This document shows, in pieces, positions 51,607 to 61,208 of a stretch of 64,000 bases of DNA (positions within the stretch are counted from its first letter, which is position 1; each line of letters opens with the position of its first letter). The DNA lies in contig OZ244066.1 in NCBI GenBank assembly GCA_965215545.1, positions 248,001 to 312,000 on the forward strand, written 5' to 3'. A model generated the notes under the pieces. It saw only the letters and a program-made list of their open reading frames with translations, was not told the DNA's origin and ran no database searches. The DNA is from MPNP01 sp965215545 (GTDB lineage: Bacteria > Pseudomonadota > Alphaproteobacteria > Rhodobacterales > Rhodobacteraceae). Made by a program: the position numbers and the translations under genes.

Positions 51607-53598
51607 TTACACCACAACCTCATGCAACTGCCGAGCGATCCCGACCCTCAGCCTCTGGGTCACCGACAGGGTCGGAAAGGGACTGATCCGGAGCTTGTGG
51701 GTCGCGGGCAGGGGGGCCAGCTCGTAGTGGTAGACGATCAGCAGGATGGACAGCAGCATCTGCAACCTCATCCAGTCAGCCCCAACACAGAGATGCGTGC
51801 CCAGACCATAGGGGGCGTAGGTGACGCTCTGGTGCTCCTTGCGGGAGGGCAGGTAGCGGTCGATGTCGAACCTGTAGGGGTTCTCGAAACAGTCCTTCAT
51901 GTAGTGGGGCGCGGTCTGGACAATGTGCACCCGTTCTCCAAGCGGCAGGGAGTAGCCCTCAATGACGCAGGAGTTGGCTACGTTCCGGACCTGCATGGCC
52001 ACCACGGGATAGAGCCGCAGGCACTCCATGAGAAAGCGCCGGGTGACATCGTGGCGGGATTCGGAAAACGCCGTGCCGTTGATCCCCCCGTTGGCAAAGA
52101 TCTCCGTGGCCTCCTCGCGGATCCGGGCGGCCAAGAGGGGGTGGCGGGCCAACTCGTACAGGGCAAATCCCAGCAGGTCACCGACATACATGCTCTGCAG
52201 GATCGGGGCGGCGGCCAGCATGAAGGGGAGGTTCTGCTCGGGGAGGAACTGCGGGTCGCTGTCATGAAGGCTGATCAGGTCATCGGCCAGTTCCCGGCAG
52301 GCTCCCCGCCGCTGGACCGGGGTGTGATTCTGCTCGATGCGCCGCACGAAGGTGTGGAGAAGTCGAAACCGCTGCCGCATGGCTGGGGTCCGGGCCATGA
52401 AACGGGGCAGAAGCTGCCCGACATGGACGTTGGAGGCCCGCTCCTTCCACTTGCAAAGCTCCTCGAAGATGTCCTGGGTGTCGGTACTGACGGTGATGTT
52501 GGTCATCTGCATGTTGATCAGGAGGCGCGTGTCCCGCTTGACCGGGATGGCCGTTCCGGCCTGCCAGTTGTGGGTGCCCATGAACTGGCGGGTCAGCTGG
52601 CACATCTCGGTGGCACGTTCGTCGAACTTCGCTGGGGCATAGATGTTCCGCATGACCTTGCGCAGCCGGAAATGATCGGCCCCATCCAGCGACGTTATCA
52701 GGCTCTGGGCCCCGCAGGCGCCCTCCAGGCCGCGGAAGTAGTTGCCGGATGTCATGTGCCGGCGGGCGTTGCGGTGCATCCAGCGATTGACCTTGCGACC
52801 GGCCACGAAGATCAACGGGCCATGGAAGGGGGAACGCAACCGGAAGACCGGGCCATACCGATCGGCCAAGCGGGCCATCAGGGCTGGCAGGTTGCCGTCC
52901 AGGAGATGCCGGTTGGCCAACAGGCTAGCCAAGGAGACAGCGGGGATCTTCCGGCTGAGCGGCGTCTTGAGCAGGACAGGGTGGACGAGGGCCTTCTCGA
53001 CACCAGTCGCGATGACCCGGCCAATCACCTCGATCTGGCAGATCCACGCAACGCGCTCCTCGTGGACCTCGGTCAGATCGAAGATGAAGCGGACGACATC
53101 GCAGGCTTTCAGGAGGCAGAGGATCAGGGACACCTCGGGATCCGGGATCGCATCGGCGAAGATCGCCGCGTCCATCCGGGCCTTGATGTTCAGGTCGTCC
53201 CGATCCCCCAACAGACCTGAGGTAAACGTGTAGAAGCCCCCGTCATGGTGGGTAAGGACGCCCTGAGTGGTCAGGTGGTCGAGGGTGGTGTCGATGATGC
53301 GCTCAGAGTGGACGGCCAGCCGCTCTATCCAGAAGCGGGTGTCCCGCTGACCCGCGTCAGCGACGATCTCGGCCAGGCACAGGTCCAGCATGGGTACGCC
53401 GGTCGCGCGGTCATCGAGAACGAACAGGGACTTCTCATCTGTGTCGATGCGGCCCTGGAGGGACAGCTCGGCGAGCACCGCCCCCGTCACCGCGCAGTTC
53501 AGTGTCCAACCCGGCACCTGGTAGAAGTACCCGGTCTGCTCGTTGAGAAGCATTAGCAGGAACTTCTCGGGAATACTCAACAACTGGCGTGTGTCCAT
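51607..53598 (-). CDS. GPP34 domain-cytochrome P450 fusion protein
   Basis: A 663-residue two-domain protein. Residues 5-210 match GPP34 (Golgi phosphoprotein 3/Vps74 family), beginning IPEKFLLMLLNEQTGYFYQ. Residues 230-655 are a cytochrome P450: the ExxR motif is E525-CLR528 (MECLRLYP), and the haem-binding loop is YGLGTHLCVG (597-606) with Cys604 as the iron ligand. The I-helix region reads LPFMLAAAPILQSMYVG (457-473) and lacks the AGxxT acid-alcohol pair used for oxygen activation. Such loss is known in non-monooxygenase P450s such as allene oxide synthases. GPP34 binds phosphoinositides in eukaryotes. The start is fixed by GAGGG about ten bases before the ATG at 53598. A membrane-lipid-directed oxidation or isomerisation is a reasonable inference. 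Confidence 0.85.
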   Translation of the reverse strand: MDTRQLLSIPEKFLLMLLNEQTGYFYQVPGWTLNCAVTGAVLAELSLQGRIDTDEKSLFVLDDRATGVPMLDLCLAEIVADAGQRDTRFWIERLAVHSERIIDTTLDHLTTQGVLTHHDGGFYTFTSGLLGDRDDLNIKARMDAAIFADAIPDPEVSLILCLLKACDVVRFIFDLTEVHEERVAWICQIEVIGRVIATGVEKALVHPVLLKTPLSRKIPAVSLASLLANRHLLDGNLPALMARLADRYGPVFRLRSPFHGPLIFVAGRKVNRWMHRNARRHMTSGNYFRGLEGACGAQSLITSLDGADHFRLRKVMRNIYAPAKFDERATEMCQLTRQFMGTHNWQAGTAIPVKRDTRLLINMQMTNITVSTDTQDIFEELCKWKERASNVHVGQLLPRFMARTPAMRQRFRLLHTFVRRIEQNHTPVQRRGACRELADDLISLHDSDPQFLPEQNLPFMLAAAPILQSMYVGDLLGFALYELARHPLLAARIREEATEIFANGGINGTAFSESRHDVTRRFLMECLRLYPVVAMQVRNVANSCVIEGYSLPLGERVHIVQTAPHYMKDCFENPYRFDIDRYLPSRKEHQSVTYAPYGLGTHLCVGADWMRLQMLLSILLIVYHYELAPLPATHKLRISPFPTLSVTQRLRVGIARQLHEVVV

Positions 53599-54612
53599 GT
53601 CCGGTACCCTCATTCCGTCTTGGCCGTTCCCGCAAAGGGCCAGCCTCTTGGCCTTTCCCATCACGATCCTGTTATGTCAAGGGGGCTGCACCCGCGAGCG
53701 ATTCTTCCATGGCTGACTTTCATCGACATTTTCCGACGCGCCCAGGTTCCTGACCCGATTCGACCAAATCGGGCCATGCGTACCAGGCGGTGCCCGTTGT
53801 CGTTGGCTGACCGGACGGCCAGAACGCCTGACCGTCCCCAGCTGGCCCCGCTGCGCGTCATGCAGACCTCGACGCGGGTCGTGCTGGCGGCTTCGACCGC
53901 ACCGCTTGCCATGGGTCCTCCAGCGTCCTCGACACGCAGCGCCCTGCCGCCCATGCGGCCGCGGGTGTTGCGACCCGGGCTGACCTGTGCAGGGACCGAC
54001 CCGGTGTCCCTGGCACCCGATCCATCATGCCAGGGGGCACGGCCACCAGCGTCAGGGTGCGCCCTGCGGCCCCGGCCGGCCCCACACCCCGGGGCCCGCG
54101 CTCTGCGGAGCACCGATCGTTCGCATACAGAAGCATTGATCAGGGTGCAGTCTCCGTGCGTCCATGGTGGAGGGTGACGGTGTGGGGCAGGAGCCAATGG
54201 CCGCCCCATGGAATTTTTGGATCTTTGACAGAGTCCAATCACGGATATCCAAACACCAGACACGGCACAGTTGGCTGGGCCTGATGCGCGAACCGTTGCC
54301 AACAAGCCTGTTGAACAACGCGCCGCCATCACCCCCGTCGCCGGGGCAAATGAGGGCCGAGAGGCTCACCAGCTTCGTGTCCAACTGCATGGCCATGACC
54401 GCGCTTGCCAGTATGATGAGGAGGACCGGAGGTGGTGGTTATCAGTACCCCGGCGAGACCGGCGAGAAGAGCGCGGCCACCAACGCACTACTCATCGTCA
54501 AGCTCGGCATTGGCATCACGACCTTGCTGGTTCAAGCCACAATCGTTCTGTCCATGGGGCGATCCTTCCGATGTTTGGGATGGCGATGGGCAGGCCGGGA
54601 GCGGCCCCTGAT
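53599..54612. other. Long intergenic region, no gene seen
   Basis: About 1 kb between the P450 fusion start and the antiporter gene end. Open frames such as 54164-54649 have low-complexity composition and no recognisable domain, although 54350-54580 contains a hydrophobic stretch that cannot be excluded as a small membrane peptide. GC-rich palindromic sequence occurs near 54060-54110. Confidence 0.45.
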
Positions 54613-55554
54613 TCACGCTGCGAGAAAGTGTGCATGCGCCCCGAGATAGAGCCCATAGGCCAGGGCAAGGAACAGGCCGAGGCCTCGACTGATTGGCTTG
54701 CCGCGGAGCATGATCAGTGCAAGCAGAATCGTGGTCACCACCAGGATCCTGAGATCGAAGTCGAGCAGGTCCTGCGAAAAGGGCAACGGCGAAACAAGGG
54801 CGGTCAGGCCGGCGATCCCTGATATGTTGAAGAGGTTGCTGCCGATGACATTGCCGAAGCAGAGCTGGGTCTTGCGCTGCCAGGCGGCGGCAAAGGTCGT
54901 TGCCATTTCGGGCAATGAGGTCCCGATGGCGATGACGGTCAGGCCAATCACCTCGTCGGGGATACCGAGTTGTCGGGAAAGACCGGCAGCCCCGGCGACC
55001 AGGAGTTCCGCACCGCCGAGAATGGCGACAAAACCGATCATGAGCGAAAGGCCGATCATCAGAGGACTGACAACCTCCTGAACGCGCCCATCTCCGTCAG
55101 CCGCAAGGGTTTCAGCTCCCTGACAGGCAGCAAGGGAGATGTAGCCGAGGAGTACGGTGATCATGACGATCCCGTACCACCATTCGATCTGTCCGAGGGC
55201 GAATCCAATGCCAGCGAACATCAGGGTGATCGTGATGAGAGCAGTGATATCCCTGCTCCGATGCCTCGTGTTGACGGCAACGGGAAAAATCAGTGATGCA
55301 AACCCCAATATCAGGAGAGTGTTGGCAATGTTGCTGCCGATGACATTGCCGATGGCCAGACCGGGCGAACCCTCGAGGGCAGCCTGGATGCTGACGGCAA
55401 CTTCGGGAAGCGAGGTGCCAAAGCCAATGATGACGATCCCGACCAGGAGGGGCGAGATTTGCAGGCGATGCGAGAGACCAAGAGCACCCCGGACGACAAA
55501 ATTGCCACCGAGAAGCAACAGGGCCAGCCCGATGGCAGCCAGGAGAATGTTCAT
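54613..55554 (-). CDS. Calcium/sodium antiporter (CaCA family, YrbG-like)
   Basis: A 313-residue, ten-helix exchanger. Both alpha repeats are intact: GFGTSLPEVAVSIQAAL with GNVIGSNIANTLLILG in the first half, and AIGTSLPEMATTFAAAW with GNVIGSNLFNISGIAG in the second. These glutamates and asparagines bind the ion in CaCA proteins. The enzyme would exchange calcium for sodium or protons across the inner membrane. The ATG at 55554 directly precedes the first helix. It is divergent from the transketolase-like gene. Confidence 0.93.
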   Translation of the reverse strand: MNILLAAIGLALLLLGGNFVVRGALGLSHRLQISPLLVGIVIIGFGTSLPEVAVSIQAALEGSPGLAIGNVIGSNIANTLLILGFASLIFPVAVNTRHRSRDITALITITLMFAGIGFALGQIEWWYGIVMITVLLGYISLAACQGAETLAADGDGRVQEVVSPLMIGLSLMIGFVAILGGAELLVAGAAGLSRQLGIPDEVIGLTVIAIGTSLPEMATTFAAAWQRKTQLCFGNVIGSNLFNISGIAGLTALVSPLPFSQDLLDFDLRILVVTTILLALIMLRGKPISRGLGLFLALAYGLYLGAHAHFLAA

Positions 55555-55826
55555 GCCACCCTGCCTGCCTCGCGGCTCGGCGGGGTCTGGTCAGTGTCTG
55601 GCATCGGGTGGTCTGCCTCTCTTGTCATGCATGCGCCGGCCGTGATCTCTACAAATGCGGTCCTGTCATGCAGATTCCAATAGGGGCACGCGGAAATATC
55701 TCATGGCACCGGAAGGACATGGGTGACCACACGGTGCAGTTGGATTGATCGGGCAAATGTGTGCAATAGGGTCGGGGAGGATTGCCGGGGCGATCCGGGA
55801 ATGTCGACAAGTCGAGGTCGCCATGC

Positions 55827-58208
55827 ATGTCTGATCATACCGTCCACCTGAAGATGATCGAGCGGCGGCTGCTCTGGCTGTCGCACTGGATGATCCATCA
55901 CGCCAATCACCTGCGCCCCAAGGCTGACAAGATCAAGGTCGGGGGGCACCAGGCCAGTTCGGCATCGATGGTCTCCATCATGACCGCGCTGTATTTTTCG
56001 GCACTGCGACCGGAAGATCGTGTCGCGGTGAAACCCCATGCCTCGCCGGTCTTTCATGCCATGCAGTATCTCATGGGATTGCAGACCCGGGAGAATCTCG
56101 AGAATTTCCGCGGTTATGGGGGGGCACAAAGCTACCCCAGCCGCACGAAGGATGTCGATGATGTCGACTTTTCCACCGGGTCGGTTGGCTTGGGTGTCGG
56201 CATCACGACACTGGCCTCCCTTGTGCAGGACTATCTCGGGGCCAAGAGCTGGGGACGGGCGATCCGCCCCGGGCGCATGATCGCCCTGGTGGGCGATGCC
56301 GAACTCGATGAGGGCAACGTCTATGAAGCCCTGCAGGAGGGCTGGAAGAACGACTTGCGGAACTGCTGGTGGATCATTGACTACAACCGGCAGTCACTGG
56401 ATGGGATTGTCCGGGAAGGTCTCTTTGCCCGCATCGAGCGGATCTTCGAGACATTCGGCTGGGATGTGATCAGGCTCAAGAACGGGGCCCGGCAACGGGC
56501 GGCATTCGATGAGCCGGGCGGTGCCAAACTCTCGGACTGGATCGATCGGTGCACCAATGCCGAATATGCCGCCCTGACCTACATGGGTGGGGCCGTGTGG
56601 CGCGACCGCCTGATGAATGACCTCGGTGACCAGGGCGACGTCTCGGCCCTCATCGAGCGGCGCAGTGACGCAGAACTGGCCGAGCTGATGGAAAATCTCG
56701 GTGGCAACTGTGTCGAGACCATGGCCGACGCCTTTGCCGCGGTTGACCATGACCGCCCGGCCTGCTTCCTGGCCTATACCATCAAGGGCTGGGGAACCCC
56801 GATCGCCGGTCACAAGGACAATCATGGTGGACTGATGACCACCAGCCAGTTTATCGAATGGCAGGAACAGATGGGAATCCCGGCCGGGCGGGAATGGGAG
56901 CGATTCGCCGGCGTGGAGGACCCCAACGCCCTGCAGGCATTCCTGGACCAGGTGCCTTTCTTTACAAAGCGGGACCGCCGCACCCGCGCTGACCCGCTTG
57001 ACGTCCCCCGACTCCAGCCCTGCACCGATCAGACCATCTCGACCCAGGCCGCCTTTGGCAAGATCCTGGATGCCCTGGCCAGGGGCGACAGCGCCCTGGC
57101 CGACCGCATCATGACGACATCGCCGGATGTCACCGGCACCACAAGCCTCGGCTCATGGGTCAATCGCCGCAAACTCTTTGCCCGGCATGCCCTGCCGGAC
57201 GCCTTCATCGAACATCGCATCCCCTCGACAGCCAAATGGGAGTTTGCGCCGAGCGGTCAACATATTGAACTCGGGATTGCCGAGATGAATCTCTTCCTGC
57301 TCCTTGGGGCCGCTGGTCTGGCGCACGCACTGTGGGGCCAGCGTCTGATCCCGATCGGCACCGTCTATGACCCCTTTGTCTGCCGCGGTCTGGATGCGCT
57401 GAACTATGCCTGCTACCAGGATGCCCGGTTTCTGATCGTGGGGACCCCCTCGGGCATCACCCTGGCACCGGAAGGCGGGGCCCATCAATCCATCGGCACG
57501 CCGCTGATCGGCATGAGTCAGGATGGTCTGGCGGCCTTCGAGCCGGCTTTTGCCGATGAATTGGGGGTGATCATGGCGTGGGCCTTCGATTACCTCCAGA
57601 GGGATGGCAAGGGCGATCGTGATGAACGCACCTGGTTGCGCGACGAGACCGGCGGGTCGGTCTATCTCCGACTGAGCACCAACCCGATCGAGCAGATGGT
57701 CAACCGGACCAGCGATGCGTTCCGCAAGGGCTCGGTTGATGGGGCCTACTGGCTGCGGGCGCCAGGGCCGAACTGTGATCTCGTCCTGGCCTATCAGGGC
57801 GTGGTTGCCCAGGAGGTCATTGAAGCCGCAGGTCGCCTGGCCGAATGGCGGCGTGATATCGGTGTCCTGGCCGTGACCTCGGCGGACCGGCTCAATGCTG
57901 GCTGGACAGCGGCCCAGCGGGCCCGTTCCCGCGGGCAGCGGGCAGCCTGCAGTCATATCGAGGCCCTCCTCGCCCATCTGCCGCCCCACTGCGTCCTGCT
58001 GACTGTCATCGATGGCCACCCGGGGACCCTGTCATGGCTGGGATCGGTTGCCGGTCACCGCACAATCCCGCTTGGCGTCGAGCATTTTGGCCAAACCGGC
58101 TCGGTCAAGGATCTCTACCGGCACTTTGGCATCAACCGGGACTCCATCGTCCAGCAGGCCCTCGGTGCCCTGCCGACATCATCGGAGATTCTCTCGCTGG
58201 CATCCTGA
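55827..58208 (+). CDS. Transketolase / pyruvate dehydrogenase E1-like thiamine diphosphate enzyme
   Basis: A 793-residue protein with the three-domain plan of transketolase and homodimeric AceE-type E1. The TPP/Mg site is GDAELDEGN (residues 156-164), followed by NCWWIIDYNRQSLDGIV. The Pyr domain includes HIELGIAEMNLF with the conserved Glu, and the C-terminal regulatory domain is present (VLAVTSADRLNAGW). Proteins of this type are annotated as transketolase-like or E1; the substrate may be pyruvate, a 2-oxo acid or a ketose. No E2 or E3 gene is next to it, favouring a stand-alone enzyme. The ATG at 55827 has GAGG upstream; the in-frame ATG-like codon at 55782 is weaker. It is divergent from the antiporter gene. 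Confidence 0.85.
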   Translation: MSDHTVHLKMIERRLLWLSHWMIHHANHLRPKADKIKVGGHQASSASMVSIMTALYFSALRPEDRVAVKPHASPVFHAMQYLMGLQTRENLENFRGYGGAQSYPSRTKDVDDVDFSTGSVGLGVGITTLASLVQDYLGAKSWGRAIRPGRMIALVGDAELDEGNVYEALQEGWKNDLRNCWWIIDYNRQSLDGIVREGLFARIERIFETFGWDVIRLKNGARQRAAFDEPGGAKLSDWIDRCTNAEYAALTYMGGAVWRDRLMNDLGDQGDVSALIERRSDAELAELMENLGGNCVETMADAFAAVDHDRPACFLAYTIKGWGTPIAGHKDNHGGLMTTSQFIEWQEQMGIPAGREWERFAGVEDPNALQAFLDQVPFFTKRDRRTRADPLDVPRLQPCTDQTISTQAAFGKILDALARGDSALADRIMTTSPDVTGTTSLGSWVNRRKLFARHALPDAFIEHRIPSTAKWEFAPSGQHIELGIAEMNLFLLLGAAGLAHALWGQRLIPIGTVYDPFVCRGLDALNYACYQDARFLIVGTPSGITLAPEGGAHQSIGTPLIGMSQDGLAAFEPAFADELGVIMAWAFDYLQRDGKGDRDERTWLRDETGGSVYLRLSTNPIEQMVNRTSDAFRKGSVDGAYWLRAPGPNCDLVLAYQGVVAQEVIEAAGRLAEWRRDIGVLAVTSADRLNAGWTAAQRARSRGQRAACSHIEALLAHLPPHCVLLTVIDGHPGTLSWLGSVAGHRTIPLGVEHFGQTGSVKDLYRHFGINRDSIVQQALGALPTSSEILSLAS

Positions 58209-58523
58209 AAGGCCGGAATCCGGAGCGCCACCGATCAGGGTCCGGTCTCATGCTCGCAAGGGCCTCCCGAGCAAGGCGATCGGACACCATCACACCCGTG
58301 ACCCCGGAGTGCACATGGCGTGAGTGGACCCGGGACCAACCGTCAAGAGACTCAATGGGTCCGGGTGCTGGGCATCGCACACCCCGCACCCGGTCAGTAC
58401 GCAAGGGTTCCGTCCGGCAGTTGAGATGAAGCGGGGGATTGATTTCGACTTGCAACCGTGACGCCATGGCCCTATGTTAGTTGCGAATGATTCGCATTTG
58501 CAACTCATCATCAGGTTGTCTCC
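58209..58523. other. Intergenic region with a Fur/Mur-like operator
   Basis: A 315-bp gap before the predicted manganese transporter. The 3' end carries the palindrome listed separately. The rest shows no gene or clear terminator. Confidence 0.5.
58479..58505. promoter_or_regulatory. Fur/Mur-like palindromic operator
   Basis: AGTTGC (58479-58484) pairs with GCAACT (58500-58505). Inside lies TGCGAA-TGA-TTCGCA (58482-58496), a perfect six-base inverted repeat. The overlapping palindromes resemble Fur-family sites of alphaproteobacteria, where Mur/Fur respond to manganese or iron. It lies 19 bases before the TTG start of the predicted manganese exporter, so binding there would block transcription or initiation. 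Confidence 0.62.
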
Positions 58524-59669
58524 TTGAACCAGTTCGTGCAGGCGGTTCTCGCCAAACCCATTGTTTCCGTGCCGTCACTGCGGGGGTTTCCCCACCGTGG
58601 CGTGATCGTTCTGGCCCTGTTTCTTGCCGCATCCTGGCCGGGAACGCTGGGTGTGTTGACCCGGAACGTTCTGGTCGATGCCTTTGTTCAGGTCAGTGTG
58701 TTTGTGGCGATCACCCTCCTGATCATCTACGGTTCGGAACGTCTCTTTGGCTACAGCATCGGGACCGCGCTGCGCAGGTCCCGAACCTTCCAGGTCCCGC
58801 TGGCAGCCCTCCTCGGCGCCACACCGGGGTGTGGTGGCGCCATCGTGGTGGTTGCCGCCTACACGACCGGCCATGTCCGATTCGGGGCCGTGGTGGCAAC
58901 ACTCGTCGCCACGATGGGGGATGCGGCTTTCCTCCTCATCGCCACCCGACCTGATGCGGCGGCAGTGGCATTGCCGCTGGCATTGGTCGCCGGGACGGCC
59001 GTCGGCATGCTTGTTGATCGGTTGGAAATCCAGCCCCGTCGCAACCGACGGGCCATGCTCGGTCCCCTGTGCCCCCGGATCCAGTCGCTGCGGTGGCGGG
59101 ATGTGCTCTATTGCCTCCTCGCGACCCTCGGCCTGCCCGGTGGCATCCTGCTCCTGACCGGGGTCACGATTCCGGCCCCCTTTGACATGGGGCTTGCCAT
59201 TCTGGCGATGCTGGGTGTGGCCGCCGGCAGTCTGATCTGGGTCTTCTCACCCATCAAGACCATGGCCAACCCCGATGATCATCCGATGTCACGCTGTGCC
59301 GAGGAGACCGCCTTCATCACAGCATGGGTCATCGGTGCCTTCCTGACCTATGAATATGCCGTGGCCTTCTCGGGCCTCGATCTCGAGGCCCTGTTTGCCA
59401 CCGTTGCTCCGCTCCTGCCGCTGGTCGCCATTGCCATCGGCCTGCTGCCGGGCTGCGGGCCGCAGGTTCTTGTGACGACCCTGTACATCACAGGTCTTGT
59501 TCCCTTTGCAGCGCTGATGGGCAATGTCATTTCCAATGACGGAGATGCACTCTTTCCAGCGATTGCCCTGGAGCCGCGGGCCGCCATCCTGGCAACACTC
59601 TACTCGACGATTCCCGCACTCATCCTGGCTTATCTCTTCCACTTCGGTGCACCGGGTTTCCTGAACTGA
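58524..59669 (+). CDS. Putative manganese/heavy-metal exporter (ArsP_2/DUF2899-type, 10 helices)
   Basis: A 381-residue integral membrane protein with two related halves, each bearing a cysteine-glycine loop: GATPGCGGAIVVVAAYTTG and GLLPGCGPQVLVTTLYITG. These and the segments VATLVATMGDAAFLLIATRP and GNVISNDGDALFPAIAL are signatures of the putative manganese transporter family. The GDA motifs and acidic residues within helices suggest metal coordination. Transport direction is not certain, but the family is usually described as an exporter. A Fur/Mur-like palindrome directly upstream supports metal-dependent regulation. The start codon appears to be TTG; no ATG occurs near the N-terminus. Confidence 0.8.
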   Translation: MNQFVQAVLAKPIVSVPSLRGFPHRGVIVLALFLAASWPGTLGVLTRNVLVDAFVQVSVFVAITLLIIYGSERLFGYSIGTALRRSRTFQVPLAALLGATPGCGGAIVVVAAYTTGHVRFGAVVATLVATMGDAAFLLIATRPDAAAVALPLALVAGTAVGMLVDRLEIQPRRNRRAMLGPLCPRIQSLRWRDVLYCLLATLGLPGGILLLTGVTIPAPFDMGLAILAMLGVAAGSLIWVFSPIKTMANPDDHPMSRCAEETAFITAWVIGAFLTYEYAVAFSGLDLEALFATVAPLLPLVAIAIGLLPGCGPQVLVTTLYITGLVPFAALMGNVISNDGDALFPAIALEPRAAILATLYSTIPALILAYLFHFGAPGFLN

Positions 59670-59987
59670 GACTCCTGTCCTTATAGAGGTTTCTGGAATC
59701 CCGGGTTCCCGGACTCCAGCAAATTGCTGCAGAGAATTGCATTTTGCCGCTTTGCAGCATAAGCGGCCCGTGACGTCCGAAGAATCGGTATGGCAGGTCA
59801 TGGCAGATGAAACCTTCCCTTGGGGTCTTGCAGGCTTTTTGTCTGACCCGGAACGTGTCACAGTCGACAATTCAGGAACCGGTCACCCCTGCCGAGCCGC
59901 ACTCGCTTCGGTACCTTGCCGCATAGGGCTGAACAACAACAGATGGCACCTCCCGTTCAATCCTGACTGTGAGACAATGGAGAACTC
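59670..59987. other. Intergenic region before the beta-oxidation operon
   Basis: About 318 bp. A frame of 84 codons at 59737-59991 has no domain and atypical composition, so it is not accepted. The region is likely to contain the promoter of the thiolase operon, but no clear -35/-10 pair was found. Confidence 0.45.
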
Positions 59988-61208
59988 ATGACAGTCGCCT
60001 GCATTTATGACGCCGTGCGGACTCCGCGCGGACGGGGCAAGGGTGATGGTGCCCTGCATGAGATCAAGTCGGTCCGCCTGTCGGCAGACATCCTCGATGC
60101 CCTGTTGGCGCGCAATGAGGGGGTCAGCGGCGCCGTCGAGGATGTCCTGTGGGGCACGGTCACGCAGGTGGGCGAGCAGGGCGGATGCCTGGCCCGGGCA
60201 GCTGTCATGCTGTCTGGTCTGCCTCATGCTGTCCCGGGACTCACGATCAACCGATTCTGTGCCAGTGGGTTGGATGCGGTCAATCTCGCTGCTGCACAGG
60301 TGCGGGCCGGGGCCGGGGACTGTTTCATCGCCGGTGGTGTTGAAATGATGAGCCGGGTTCCGATGGGAACGGATGGAGCGGCCCTGGCCGTTGATCCTGA
60401 ACTCACCCTGAATCACCACATGGTTCCCCAGGGCATTGCTGCCGATCTCATCGCCACGGTGTCCGGCTTCACCCGGGGCGATTGTGATGCCTTTGCCGCC
60501 TGTTCGCACCAGCGGGCTGCCAAAGCCTGGCAGGAGGGTCGCTTCCAGCCCTCGATCATACCCGTCGAGGACAGGATCGGTTGTGTGGTCCTCGAACGGG
60601 ACGAGCATCTCCGGCCCGACACGACCACCGCCGCCTTGGCCGAACTTGCCCCGGCGTTTCGTGACATCGGAGAGTCGGTCCCGGGCTTTGATGCCATCGC
60701 CAAACTGCGCCACCCCGAATTGTCGTCCGTCGATCATGTTCACCACGCCGGCAATTCCTCCGGGGTTGTTGATGGCGCCGCCGCAGTGCTGATCGGCACC
60801 CCGTCCCTCGGTGAACGGCTGGGCCTGACACCCCGAGCCCGGATTGTGGCCACAGCCCAGACCGGCTCGGATCCAACGCTCATGCTCACCGGGCCGATTC
60901 CAGCCACACATCGGCTCCTGCAGCGGGCCGGGATCGGCATCGGTGACATCGACCTGTTTGAGGTCAATGAGGCGTTTGCCTCGATTCCCCTCCGCTACAT
61001 GCAGGAATTTGATCTCGACCCGGCAATTGTGAACGTCAATGGCGGTGCCATTGCCATGGGCCATCCACTCGGGGCCACGGGTGCCATGCTGTTGGGAATC
61101 GCCCTTGATGAGCTGGAGCGGTCAGGGCAACGGCGGGCCCTGATCACCCTGTGTGTGGCCGGTGGCATGGGGACAGCCACACTGATCGACAGGGATGTTC
61201 ATGCCTGA
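59988..61208 (+). CDS. Acetyl-CoA acyltransferase (thiolase, FadA-like)
   Basis: A 406-residue thiolase with all catalytic residues: the acyl-accepting Cys91 in INRFCASGLD, His359 in MGHPLGATG and Cys389 in LCVAGGMGTA. It would cleave 3-ketoacyl-CoA with CoA to give acetyl-CoA. The downstream gene starts within its last codons, so the two form a coupled beta-oxidation pair (FadA + FadB/J arrangement). Length is standard. ATG at 59988 begins the usual MTVACIYDAVRTPRGRGKG motif. Degradative or biosynthetic direction cannot be fixed from sequence, but the partner gene favours fatty-acid degradation. Confidence 0.93.
   Translation: MTVACIYDAVRTPRGRGKGDGALHEIKSVRLSADILDALLARNEGVSGAVEDVLWGTVTQVGEQGGCLARAAVMLSGLPHAVPGLTINRFCASGLDAVNLAAAQVRAGAGDCFIAGGVEMMSRVPMGTDGAALAVDPELTLNHHMVPQGIAADLIATVSGFTRGDCDAFAACSHQRAAKAWQEGRFQPSIIPVEDRIGCVVLERDEHLRPDTTTAALAELAPAFRDIGESVPGFDAIAKLRHPELSSVDHVHHAGNSSGVVDGAAAVLIGTPSLGERLGLTPRARIVATAQTGSDPTLMLTGPIPATHRLLQRAGIGIGDIDLFEVNEAFASIPLRYMQEFDLDPAIVNVNGGAIAMGHPLGATGAMLLGIALDELERSGQRRALITLCVAGGMGTATLIDRDVHA

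Noticed and set aside
51586..53220. A 544-codon plus-strand frame opposite the P450 fusion
   Set aside because: The minus strand encodes clear GPP34 and P450 motifs, so the plus frame is a shadow.
54164..54649. A 161-codon plus-strand frame with one hydrophobic stretch
   Set aside because: Most of it is low-complexity; only a short segment looks membrane-like, and no start signal supports it.
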